From Vespa crabro (lineage: Eukaryota; Arthropoda; Insecta; Hymenoptera; Vespidae): DNA of 64,000 nucleotides. This document shows positions 11,101 to 24,512 of the stretch, piece by piece (within the stretch, counting starts at the first letter, position 1; every line of letters begins with the position of its first letter). The notes beneath the pieces were generated by a model. The model had not been told where the DNA came from, made no database searches, and saw only the letters and a program-made list of their open reading frames with translations. A program made the translations under genes and the position numbers. The stretch spans positions 79,716 through 143,715 of the forward strand of contig NW_025813599.1 in assembly GCF_910589235.1 (NCBI RefSeq). Direction: 5' to 3'.

Positions 11101-13610
11101 TGATAATTGTCGAAAAAACGTAATCGACATACGCGAATTTCGGTATATGCGAAGATAAAATCGTGAAATCTTTAATAATACTTGTGCCACAGTTAGAAAA
11201 ATGTTACCAATCGATTCAGAACATTGCATTTCATAAGATCAAACATCTATTTTATATTGGAATCAAAGTTTTTAACATTCTTTCATATCGTATATACGAT
11301 TTTTCGCTCATATACGCGTATCGTCGAAAAACGAAAAGTTGAAATCTCGTTCAATTTCAATGATTTTATATTCTATCGATGCAGAATAAAGAATATAACA
11401 AGAATATAACGTTTTTACTATGTTTAAATACGCGTTTTCATATGATAATTGTCGAAAAACGTAATCGACATACGCGAATTTCGGTATATGCGAAGATAAA
11501 ATCGTGAAATCTTTAATAAAACTTGTGCCACAGTTAGAAAAATGTTACCAATCGATTCAGAACATTGCATTTCATAAGATCAAACATTTATTTTATATTG
11601 GAATCAAAGTTTTTAACATTCTTTCATATCGTATATACGATTTTTCGCTCATATACGCGTATCGTCGAAAAACGAAAACTTGAAATCTCGTTCAATTTCA
11701 ATGATTTTATATTCTATCGATGCAGAATAAAGAATAAAACAAGAATATAACGTTTTTACTATGTTTAAATACGCGTTTTCATATGATAATTGTCGAAAAA
11801 CGTAATCGACATACGCGAATTTCGGTATATGCGAAGATAAAATCGTGAAATCTTTAATAATACTTGTGCCACAGTTAGAAAAATGTTACCAATCGATTCA
11901 GAACATTGCATTTCATAAGATCAAACATCTATTTTATATTGGAATCAAAGTTTTTAACATTCTTTCATATCGTATATACGATTTTTCGCTCATATTCGCG
12001 TATCGTCGAAAAACGAAAACTTGAAATCTCGTTCAATTTCAATGATTTTATATTCTATCGATGCAGAATAAAGAATATAACAAGAATATAACGTTTTTAC
12101 TATGTTTAAATACGCGTTTTCATATGATAATTGTCGAAAAACGTAATCGACATACGCGAATTTCGGTATATGCGAAGATAAAATCGTGAAATCTTTAATA
12201 ATACTTGTGCCATAGTTAGAAAAATGTTACCAATCGATTCAGAACATTGCATTTCATAAGATCAAACATCTATTTTATATTGGAATCAAAGTTTTTAACA
12301 TTCTTTCATATCGTATATACGATTTTTCGCTCATATACGCGTATCGTCGAAAAACGAAAACTTGAAATCTCGTTCAATTTCAATGATTTTATATTCTATC
12401 GATGAAGAATAAAGAATATAACAAGAATATAACGTTTTTACTATGTTTAAATACGCGTTTTCATATGATAATTGTCGAAAAACGTAATCGACATACGCGA
12501 ATTTCGGTATATGCGAAGATAAAATCGTGAAATCTTTAATAATACTTGTGCCACAGTTAGAAAAATGTTACCAATCGATTCAGAACATTGCATTTCATAA
12601 GATCAAACATCTATTTTATATTGGAATCAAAGTTTTTAACATTCTTTCATATCGTATATGCGATTTTTCGCTCATATACGCGTATCGTCGAAAAACGAAA
12701 ACTTGAAATCTGGTTCAATTTCAATGATTTTATATTCTATCGATGCAGAATAAAGAATATAACAAGAATATAACGTTTTTACTATGTTTAAATACGCGTT
12801 TTCATATGATAATTGTCGAAAAACGTAATCGACATACGCGAATTTCGGTATATGCGAAGATAAAATCGTGAAATCTTTAATAATACTTGTGCCACAGTTA
12901 GAAAAATGTTACCAATCGATTCAGAACATTGCATTTCATAAGATCAAACATCTATTTTATATTGGAATCAAAGTTTTTAACATTCTTTCATATCGTATAT
13001 GCGATTTTTCGCTCATATACGCGTATCGTCGAAAAACGAAAACTTGAAATCTGGTTCAATTTCAATGATTTTATATTCTATCGATGCAGAATAAAGAATA
13101 TAACAAGAATATAACGTTTTTACTATGTTTAAATACGCGTTTTCATATGATAATTGTCGAAAAACGTAATCGACATACGCGAATTTCGGTATATGCGAAG
13201 ATAAAATCGTGAAATCTTTAATAATACTTGTGCCACAGTTAGAAAAATGTTACCAATCGATTCAGAACATTGCATTTCATAAGATCAAACATCTATTTTA
13301 TATTGGAATCAAAGTTTTTAACATTCTTTCATATCGTATATACGATTTTTCGCTCATATACGCGTATCGTCGAAAAACGAAAACTTGAAATCTCGTTCAA
13401 TTTCAATGATTTTATATTCTATCGATGCAGAATAAAGAATATAACAAGAATATAACGTTTTTACTATGTTTAAATACGCGTTTTCATATGATAATTGTCG
13501 AAAAACGTAATCGACATACGCGAATTTCGGTATATGCGAAGATAAAATCGTGAAATCTTTAATAATACTTGTGCCACAGTTAGAAAAAAGTTACCAATCG
13601 ATTCAGAACA
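8152..13610. repeat. 16-monomer higher-order block, left region, copy 2
   Basis: Repeats the copy 1 marker order: 8152, 8493, 9859 (A10004), 10200, 10882 (A10860), 11224 (G11338), 11565, 11906, 12247 and 12588. The offset is 5457 bp at the start, 5459 bp after two +1 indels (9093-9095 and 9221-9226), and 5460 bp after a further +1 at 11113-11118, so the indels explain the drift. The monomer at 8834 lacks the ATATGCG plus CTGGTTC pair that its partner 3377 has, while the neighbouring monomers 12588 and 12929 both have it, so the copy is edited at these places. Confidence 0.88.
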
Positions 13611-14293
13611 TTGCATTTCATAAGATCAAACATCTATTTTATATTGGAATCAAAGTTTTTAACATTCTTTCATATCGTATATACGATTTTTCGCTCATAT
13701 ACGCGTATCGTCGAAAAACGAAAACTTGAAATCTCGTTCAATTTCAATGATTTTATATTCTATCGATGCAGAATAAAGAATATAACAAGAATATAACGTT
13801 TTTACTATGTTTAGATACGCGTTTTCATATGATAATTGTCGAAAAACGTAATCGACATACGCGAATTTCGGTATATGCGAAGATAAAATCGTGAAATCTT
13901 TAATAATACTTGTGCCACAGTTAGAAAAATGTTACCAATCGATTCAGAACATTGCATTTCATAAGATCAAACATCTATTTTATATTGGAATCAAAGTTTT
14001 TAACATTCTTTCATATCGTATATACGATTTTTCGCTCATATACGCGTATCGTCGAAAAACGAAAACTTGAAATCTCGTTCAATTTCAATGATTTTATATT
14101 CTATCGATGCAGAATAAAGAATATAACAAGAATATAACGTTTTTACTATGTTTAAATACGCGTTTTCATATGATAATTGTCGAAAAAACGTAATCGACAT
14201 ACGCGAATTTCGGTATATGCGAAGATAAAATCGTGAAATCTTTAATAATACTTGTGCCACAGTTAGAAAAATGTTACCAATCGATTCAGAACA
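12929..14293. repeat. Four-monomer tandem duplication, copy 1
   Basis: Order: ATATGCG/CTGGTTC monomer, common monomer, monomer preceded by A13589 and carrying G13814 (TTTAGATACG), common monomer with +1 A at 14183-14188. The offset to copy 2 is 1365 bp (4 x 341 + 1). Confidence 0.88.
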
Positions 14294-15657
14294 TTGCATT
14301 TCATAAGATCAAACATCTATTTTATATTGGAATCAAAGTTTTTAACATTCTTTCATATCGTATATGCGATTTTTCGCTCATATACGCGTATCGTCGAAAA
14401 ACGAAAACTTGAAATCTGGTTCAATTTCAATGATTTTATATTCTATCGATGCAGAATAAAGAATATAACAAGAATATAACGTTTTTACTATGTTTAAATA
14501 CGCGTTTTCATATGATAATTGTCGAAAAACGTAATCGACATACGCGAATTTCGGTATATGCGAAGATAAAATCGTGAAATCTTTAATAATACTTGTGCCA
14601 CAGTTAGAAAAATGTTACCAATCGATTCAGAACATTGCATTTCATAAGATCAAACATCTATTTTATATTGGAATCAAAGTTTTTAACATTCTTTCATATC
14701 GTATATACGATTTTTCGCTCATATACGCGTATCGTCGAAAAACGAAAACTTGAAATCTCGTTCAATTTCAATGATTTTATATTCTATCGATGCAGAATAA
14801 AGAATATAACAAGAATATAACGTTTTTACTATGTTTAAATACGCGTTTTCATATGATAATTGTCGAAAAACGTAATCGACATACGCGAATTTCGGTATAT
14901 GCGAAGATAAAATCGTGAAATCTTTAATAATACTTGTGCCACAGTTAGAAAAAAGTTACCAATCGATTCAGAACATTGCATTTCATAAGATCAAACATCT
15001 ATTTTATATTGGAATCAAAGTTTTTAACATTCTTTCATATCGTATTTACGATTTTTCGCTCATATACGCGTATCGTCGAAAAACGAAAACTTGAAATCTC
15101 GTTCAATTTCAATGATTTTATATTCTATCGATGCAGAATAAAGAATATAACAAGAATATAACGTTTTTACTATGTTTAGATACGCGTTTTCATATGATAA
15201 TTGTCGAAAAACGTAATCGACATACGCGAATTTCGGTATATGCGAAGATAAAATCGTGAAATCTTTAATAATACTTGTGCCACAGTTAGAAAAATGTTAC
15301 CAATCGATTCAGAACATTGCATTTCATAAGATCAAACATCTATTTTATATTGGAATCAAAGTTTTTAACATTCTTTCATATCGTATATACGATTTTTCGC
15401 TCATATACGCGTATCGTCGAAAAACGAAAACTTGAAATCTCGTTCAATTTCAATGATTTTATATTCGATCGATGCAGAATAAAGAATATAACAAGAATAT
15501 AACGTTTTTACTATGTTTAAATACGCGTTTTCATATGATAATTGTCGAAAAACGTAATCGACATACGCGAATTTCGGTATATGCGAAGATAAAATCGTGA
15601 AATCTTTAATAATACTTGTGCCACAGTTAGAAAAATGTTACCAATCGATTCAGAACA
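14294..15657. repeat. Four-monomer tandem duplication, copy 2
   Basis: Repeats G14366 and G14418, A14954 and G15179 at 1365 bp from copy 1. Private changes are GTATTTACG in the monomer starting 14976 and ATTCGATCGATG in the one starting 15317. It lacks the +1 A of copy 1. Confidence 0.88.
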
Positions 15658-18600
15658 TTGCATTTCATAAGATCAAACATCTATTTTATATTGGAATCAA
15701 AGTTTTTAACATTCTTTCATATCGTATATACGATTTTTCGCTCATATTCGCGTATCGTCGAAAAACGAAAACTTGAAATCTCGTTCAATTTCAATGATTT
15801 TATATTCTATCGATGCAGAATAAAGAATATAACAAGAATATAACGTTTTTACTATGTTTAAATACGCGTTTTCATATGATAATTGTCGAAAAACGTAATC
15901 GACATACGCGAATTTCGGTATATGCGAAGATAAAATCGTGAAATCTTTAATAATACTTGTGCCACAGTTAGAAAAATGTTACCAATCGATTCAGAACATT
16001 GCATTTCATAAGATCAAACATCTATTTTATATTGGAATCAAAGTTTTTAACATTCTTTCATATCGTATATACGATTTTTCGCTCATATACGCGTATCGTC
16101 GAAAAACGAAAACTTGAAATCTCGTTCAATTTCAATGATTTTATATTCTATCGATGCAGAATAAAGAATATAACAAGAATATAACGTTTTTACTATGTTT
16201 AAATACGCGTTTTCATATGATAATTGTCGAAAAACGTAATCGACATACGCGAATTTCGGTATATGCGAAGATAAAATCGTGAAATCTTTAATAATACTTG
16301 TGCCACAGTTAGAAAAATGTTACCAATCGATTCAGAACATTGCATTTCATAAGATCAAACATCTATTTTATATTGGAATCAAAGTTTTTAACATTCTTTC
16401 ATATCGTATATACGATTTTTCGCTCATATACGCGTATCGTCGAAAAACGAAAACTTGAAATCTCGTTCAATTTCAATGATTTTATATTCTATCGATGCAG
16501 AATAAAGAATATAACAAGAATATAACGTTTTTACTATGTTTAAATACGCGTTTTCATATGATAATTGTCGAAAAACGTAATCGACATACGCGAATTTCGG
16601 TATATGCGAAGATAAAATCGTGAAATCTTTAATAATACTTGTGCCACAGTTAGAAAAATGTTACCAATCGATTCAGAACATTGCATTTCATAAGATCAAA
16701 CATCTATTTTATATTGGAATCAAAGTTTTTAACATTCTTTCATATCGTATATACGATTTTTCGCTCATATACGCGTATCGTCGAAAAACGAAAACTTGAA
16801 ATCTCGTTCAATTTCAATGATTTTATATTCTATCGATGCAGAATAAAGAATATAACAAGAATATAACGTTTTTACTATGTTTAAATACGCGTTTTCATAT
16901 GATAATTGTCGAAAAACGTAATCGACATACGCGAATTTCGGTATATGCGAAGATAAAATCGTGAAATCTTTAATAATACTTGTGCCACAGTTAGAAAAAT
17001 GTTACCAATCGATTCAGAACATTGCATTTCATAAGATCAAACATCTATTTTATATTGGAATCAAAGTTTTTAACATTCTTTCATATCGTATATACGATTT
17101 TTCGCTCATATACGCGTATCGTCGAAAAACGAAAACTTGAAATCACGTTCAATTTCAATGATTTTATATTCTATCGATGCAGAATAAAGAATATAACAAG
17201 AATATAACGTTTTTACTATGTTTAAATACGCGTTTTCATATGATAATTGTCGAAAAACGTAATCGACATACGCGAATTTCGGTATATGCGAAGATAAAAT
17301 CGTGAAATCTTTAATAATACTTGTGCCACAGTTAGAAAAATGTTACCAATCGATTCAGAACATTGCATTTCATAAGATCAAACATCTATTTTATATTGGA
17401 ATCAAAGTTTTTAACATTCTTTCATATCGTATATACGATTTTTCGCTCATATTCGCGTATCGTCGAAAAACGAAAACTTGAAATCTCGTTCAATTTCAAT
17501 GATTTTATATTCTATCGATGCAGAATAAAGAATATAACAAGAATATAACGTTTTTACTATGTTTAAATACGCGTTTTCATATGATAATTGTCGAAAAACG
17601 TAATCGACATACGCGAATTTCGGTATATGCGAAGATAAAATCGTGAAATCTTTAATAATACTTGTGCCACAGTTAGAAAAATGTTACCAATCGATTCAGA
17701 ACATTGCATTTCATAAGATCAAACATCTATTTTATATTGGAATCAAAGTTTTTAACATTCTTTCATATCGTATATACGATTTTTCGCTCATATACGCGTA
17801 TCGTCGAAAAACGAAAACTTGAAATCTCGTTCAATTTCAATGATTTTATATTCTATCGATGCAGAATAAAGGATATAACAAGAATATAACGTTTTTACTA
17901 TGTTTAAATACGCGTTTTCATATGATAATTGTCGAAAAACGTAATCGACATACGCGAATTTCGGTATATGCGAAGATAAAATCGTGAAATCTTTAATAAT
18001 ACTTGTGCCACAGTTAGAAAAATGTTACCAATCGATTCAGAACATTGCATTTCATAAGATCAAACATCTATTTTATATTGGAATCAAAGTTTTTAACATT
18101 CTTTCATATCGTATATACGATTTTTCGCTCATATTCGCGTATCGTCGAAAAACGAAAACTTGAAATCTCGTTCAATTTCAATGATTTTATATTCTATCGA
18201 TGCAGAATAAAGAATATAACAAGAATATAACGTTTTTACTATGTTTAAATACGCGTTTTCATATGATAATTGTCGAAAAACGTAATCGACATACGCGAAT
18301 TTCGGTATATGCGAAGATAAAATCGTGAAATCTTTAATAATACTTGTGCCATAGTTAGAAAAATGTTACCAATCGATTCAGAACATTGCATTTCATAAGA
18401 TCAAACATCTATTTTATATTGGAATCAAAGTTTTTAACATTCTTTCATATCGTATATACGATTTTTCGCTCATATACGCGTATCGTCGAAAAACGAAAAC
18501 TTGAAATCTCGTTCAATTTCAATGATTTTATATTCTATCGATGAAGAATAAAGAATATAACAAGAATATAACGTTTTTACTATGTTTAAATACGCGTTTT

Positions 18601-19067
18601 CATATGATAATTGTCGAAAAACGTAATCGACATACGCGAATTTCGGTATATGCGAAGATAAAATCGTGAAATCTTTAATAATACTTGTGCCACAGTTAGA
18701 AAAATGTTACCAATCGATTCAGAACATTGCATTTCATAAGATCAAACATCTATTTTATATTGGAATCAAAGTTTTTAACATTCTTTCATATCGTATATGC
18801 GATTTTTCGCTCATATACGCGTATCGTCGAAAAACGAAAACTTGAAATCTGGTTCAATTTCAATGATTTTATATTCTATCGATGCAGAATAAAGAATATA
18901 ACAAGAATATAACGTTTTTACTATGTTTAAATACGCGTTTTCATATGATAATTGTCGAAAAACGTAATCGACATACGCGAATTTCGGTATATGCGAAGAT
19001 AAAATCGTGAAATCTTTAATAATACTTGTGCCACAGTTAGAAAAATGTTACCAATCGATTCAGAACA
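15658..19067. repeat. Ten monomers with CATATTCGCG variants and a third YSR/GAAG/GGTTC module
   Basis: CATATTCGCG occurs in the monomers at 15658, 17363 and 18045. Private changes: ATCACGTTC in the 17022 monomer and AAAGGATATAAC in the 17704 monomer. The last three monomers (18045, 18386, 18727) repeat the three-monomer module seen at 6446-7468 and 11906-12928: CATATTCGCG, then GCCATAG with GATGAAG, then ATATGCG with CTGGTTC. The module spacing is 5460 bp and then 6139 bp (16 and 18 monomers). Confidence 0.85.
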
Positions 19068-22000
19068 TTGCATTTCATAAGATCAAACATCTATTTTATA
19101 TTGGAATAAAAGTTTTTAACATTCTTTCATATCGTATATACGATTTTTCGCTCATATACGCGTATCGTCGAAAAACGAAAACTTGAAATCTCGTTCAATT
19201 TCAATGATTTTATATTCTATCGATGCAGAATAAAGAATATAACAAGAATATAACGTTTTTACTATGTTTAAATACGCGTTTTCATATGATAATTGTCGAA
19301 AAACGTAATCGACATACGCGAATTTCGGTATATGCGAAGATAAAATCGTGAAATCTTTAATAATACTTGTGCCACAGTTAGAAAAATGTTACCAATCGAT
19401 TCAAAACATTGCATTTCATAAGATCAAACATCTATTTTATATTGGAATCAAAGTTTTTAACATTCTTTCATATCGTATATACGATTTTTCGCTCATATAC
19501 GCGTATCGTCGAAAACGAAAACTTGAAATCTCGTTCAATTTCAATGATTTTATATTCTATCGATGCAGAATAAAGAATATAACAAGAATATAACGTTTTT
19601 ACTATGTTTAAATACGCGTTTTCATATGATAATTGTCGAAAAACGTAATCGACATACGCGAATTTCGGTATATGCGAAGATAAAATCGTGAAATCTTTAA
19701 TAATACTTGTGCCACAGTTAGAAAAATGTTACCAATCGATTCAGAACATTGCATTTCATAAGATCAAACATCTATTTTATATTGGAATCAAAGTTTTTAA
19801 CATTCTTTCATATCGTATATACGATTTTTCGCTCATATACGCGTATCGTCGAAAAACGAAAACTTGAAATCTCGTTCAATTTCAATGATTTTATATTCTA
19901 TCGATGCAGAATAAAGAATATAACAAGAATATAACGTTTTTACTATGTTTAAATACGCGTTTTCATATGATAATTGTCGAAAAACGTAATCGACATACGC
20001 GAATTTCGGTATATGCGAAGATAAAATCGTGAAATCTTTAATAATACTTGTGCCACAGTTAGAAAAATGTTACCAATCGATTCAGAACATTGCATTTCAT
20101 AAGATCAAACATCTATTTTATATTGGAATCAAAGTTTTTAACATTCTTTCATATCGTATATACGATTTTTCGCTCATATACGCGTATCGTCGAAAAACGA
20201 AAACTTGAAATCTCGTTCGATTTCAATGATTTTATATTCTATCGATGCAGAATAAAGAATATAACAAGAATATAACGTTTTTACTATGTTTAAATACGCG
20301 TTTTCATATGATAATTGTCGAAAAACGTAATCGACATACGCGAATTTCGGTATATGCGAAGATAAAATCGTGAAATCTTTAATAATACTTGTGCCACAGT
20401 TAGAAAAATGTTACCAATCGATTCAGAACATTGCATTTCATAAGATCAAACATCTATTTTATATTGGAATAAAAGTTTTTAACATTCTTTCATATCGTAT
20501 ATACGATTTTTCGCTCATATACGCGTATCGTCGAAAAACGAAAAATTGAAATCTCGTTCAATTTCAATGATTTTATATTCTATCGATGCAGAATAAAGAA
20601 TATAACAAGAATATAACGTTTTTACTATGTTTTAATACGCGTTTTCATATGATAATTGTCGAAAAACGTAATCGACATACGCGAATTTCGGTATATGCGA
20701 AGATAAAATCGTGAAATCTTTAATAATACTTGTGCCACAGTTAGAAAAATGTTACCAATCGATTCAGAACATTGCATTTCATAAGATCAAACATCTATTT
20801 TATATTGGAATCAAAGTTTTTAACATTCTTTCATATCGTATGTACGATTTTTCGCTCATATACGCGTATCGTCGAAAAACGAAAACTTGAAATCTCGTTC
20901 AATTTCAATGATTTTATATTCTATCGATGCAGAATAAAGAATATAACAAGAATATAACGTTTTTACTATGTTTAAATACGCGTTTTCATATGATAATTGT
21001 CGAAAAACGTAATCGACATACGCGAATTTCGGTATATGCGAAGATAAAATCGTGAAATCTTTAATAATACTTGTGCCACAGTTAGAAAAATGTTACCAAT
21101 CGATTCAGAACATTGCATTTCATAAGATCAAACATCTATTTTATATTGGAATCAAAGTTTTTAACATTCTTTCATATCGTATATACGATTTTTCGCTCAT
21201 ATACGCGTATCGTCGAAAAACGAAAACTTGAAATCTCGTTCAATTTCAATGATTTTATATTCTATCGATGCAGAATAAAGAATATAACAAGAATATAACG
21301 TTTTTACTATGTTTAAATACGCGTTTTCATATGATAATTGTCGAAAAACGTAATCGACATACGCGAATTTCGGTATATGCGAAGATAAAATCGTGAAATC
21401 TTTAATAATACTTGTGCCACAGTTAGAAAAATGTTACCAATCGATTCAGAACATTGCATTTCATAAGATCAAACATCTATTTTATATTGGAATCAAAGTT
21501 TTTAACATTCTTTCATATCGTATATACGATTTTTCGCTCATATACGCGTATCGTCGAAAAACGAAAACTTGAAATCTCGTTCAATTTCAATGATTTTATA
21601 TTCTATCGATGCAGAATAAAGAATATAACAAGAATATAACGTTTTTACTATGTTTAAATACGCGTTTTCATATGATAATTGTCGAAAAACGTAATCGACA
21701 TACGCGAATTTCGGTATATGCGAAGATAAAATCGTGAAATCTTTAATAATACTTGTGCCACAGTTAGAAAAATGTTACCAATCGATTCAGAACATTGCAT
21801 TTCATAAGATCACACATCTATTTTATATTGGAATCAAAGTTTTTAACATTCTTTCATATCGTATATACGATTTTTTCGCTCATATACGCGTATCGTCGAA
21901 AAACGAAAACTTGAAATCTCGTTCAATTTCAATGATTTTATATTCTATCGATGCAGAATAAAGAATATAACAAGAATATAACGTTTTTACTATGTTTAAA

Positions 22001-23841
22001 TACGCGTTTTCATATGATAATTGTCGAAAAACGTAATCGACATACGCGAATTTCGGTATATGCGAAGATAAATTCGTGAAATCTTTAATAATACTTGTGC
22101 CACAGTTAGAAAAATGTTACCAATCGATTCAGAACATTGCATTTCATAAGATCAAACATCTATTTTATATTGGAATCAAAGTTTTTAACATTCTTTCATA
22201 TCGTATATACGATTTTTCGCTCATATACGCGTATCGTCGAAAAACGAAAACTTGAAATCTCGTTCAATTTCAATGATTTTATATTCTATCGATGCAGAAT
22301 AAAGAATATAACAAGAATATAACGTTTTTACTATGTTTAAATACGCGTTTTCATATGATAATTGTCGAAAAACGTAATCGACATACGCGAATTTCGGTAT
22401 ATGCGAAGATAAAATCGTGAAATCTTTAATAATACTTGTGCCACAGTTAGAAAAATGTTACCAATCGATTCAGAACATTGCATTTCATAAGATCAAACAT
22501 CTATTTTATATTGGAATCAAAGTTTTTAACATTCTTTCATATCGTATATACGATTTTTCGCTCATATACGCGTATCGTCGAAAAACGAAAACTTGAAATC
22601 TCGTTCAATTTCAATGATTTTATATTCTATCGATGCAGAATAAAGAATATAACAAGAATATAACGTTTTTACTATGTTTAAATACGCGTTTTCATATGAT
22701 AATTGTCGAAAAACGTAATCGACATACGCGAATTTCGGTATATGCGAAGATAAAATCGTGAAATCTTTAATAATACTTGTGCCACAGTTAGAAAAATGTT
22801 ACCAATCGATTCAGAACATTGCATTTCATAAGATCAAACATCTATTTTATATTGGAATCAAAGTTTTTAACATTCTTTCATATCGTATATACGATTTTTC
22901 GCTCATATACGCGTATCGTCGAAAAACGAAAACTTGAAATCTCGTTCAATTTCAATGATTTTATATTCTATCGATGCAGAATAAAGAATATAACAAGAAT
23001 ATAACGTTTTTACTATGTTTAAATACGCGTTTTCATATGATAATTGTCGAAAAACGTAATCGACATACGCGAATTTCGGTATATGCGAAGATAAAATCGT
23101 GAAATCTTTAATAATACTTGTGCCACAGTTAGAAAAATGTTACCAATCGATTCAGAACATTGCATTTCATAAGATCAAACATCTATTTTATATTGGAATC
23201 AAAGTTTTTAACATTCTTTCATATCGTATATACGATTTTTCGCTCATATACGCGTATCGTCGAAAAACGAAAACTTGAAATCTCGTTCAATTTCAATGAT
23301 TTTATATTCTATCGATGCAGAATAAAGAATATAACAAGAATATAACGTTTTTACTATGTTTAAATACGCGTTTTCATATGATAATTGTCGAAAAACGTAA
23401 TCGACATACGCGAATTTCGGTATATGCGAAGATAAAATCGTGAAATCTTTAATAATACTTGTGCCACAGTTAGAAAAATGTTACCAATCGATTCAGAACA
23501 TTGCATTTCATAAGATCAAACATCTATTTTATATTGGAATCAAAGTTTTTAACATTCTTTCATATCGTATATACGATTTTTCGCTCATATACGCGTATCG
23601 TCGAAAAACGAAAACTTGAAATCTCGTTCAATTTCAATGATTTTATATTCTATCGATGCAGAATAAAGAATATAACAAGAATATAACGTTTTTACTATGT
23701 TTAAATACGCGTTTTCATATGATAATTGTCGAAAAACGTAATCGACATACGCGAATTTCGGTATATGCGAAGATAAAATCGTGAAATCTTTAATAATACT
23801 TGTGCCACAGTTAGAGAAATGTTACCAATCGATTCAGAACA
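19068..23841. repeat. Fourteen monomers, mostly consensus, with GGAATAAAAG variants
   Basis: GGAATAAAAG replaces GGAATCAAAG in the monomers at 19068 and 20431. The 19409 monomer has TCAAAACATT just before it and a -1 A at 19512-19515. The 20090 monomer has the TTCGATTTC variant otherwise confined to the left trimers. The 20431 monomer also has AAAAATTG and GTTTTAATAC. The 20772 monomer has GTATGTACG. The 21795 monomer has CACAC and a +1 T at 21871-21876, and is followed by ATAAATTCG near 22072. The remaining copies are close to consensus. Confidence 0.85.
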
Positions 23842-24171
23842 TTGCATTTCATAAGATCACACATCTATTTTATATTGGAATCAAAGTTTTTAACATTCTT
23901 TCATATCGTATATACGATTTTTCGCTCATATACGCGTATCGTCGAAAAACGAAAACTTGAAATCTCGTTCAATTTCAATGATTTTATATTCTATCGATGC
24001 AGAATAAAGAATATAACGTTTTTACTATGTTTAAATACGCGTTTTCATATGATAATTGTCGAAAAACGTAATCGACATACGCGAATTTCGGTATATGCGA
24101 AGATAAAATCGTGAAATCTTTAATAATACTTGTGCCACAGTTAGAAAAATGTTACCAATCGATTCAGAACA
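23842..24171. repeat. 330-bp monomer with 11-bp deletion, copy 1
   Basis: The monomer is 330 bp because one AAGAATATAAC unit is missing at about 24006-24017. It also carries ATCACACATC in place of ATCAAACATC. The next monomer (24172) has CACAC but normal length. Confidence 0.95.
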
Positions 24172-24512
24172 TTGCATTTCATAAGATCACACATCTATTT
24201 TATATTGGAATCAAAGTTTTTAACATTCTTTCATATCGTATATACGATTTTTCGCTCATATACGCGTATCGTCGAAAAACGAAAACTTGAAATCTCGTTC
24301 AATTTCAATGATTTTATATTCTATCGATGCAGAATAAAGAATATAACAAGAATATAACGTTTTTACTATGTTTAAATACGCGTTTTCATATGATAATTGT
24401 CGAAAAACGTAATCGACATACGCGAATTTCGGTATATGCGAAGATAAAATCGTGAAATCTTTAATAATACTTGTGCCACAGTTAGAAAAATGTTACCAAT
24501 CGATTCAGAACA

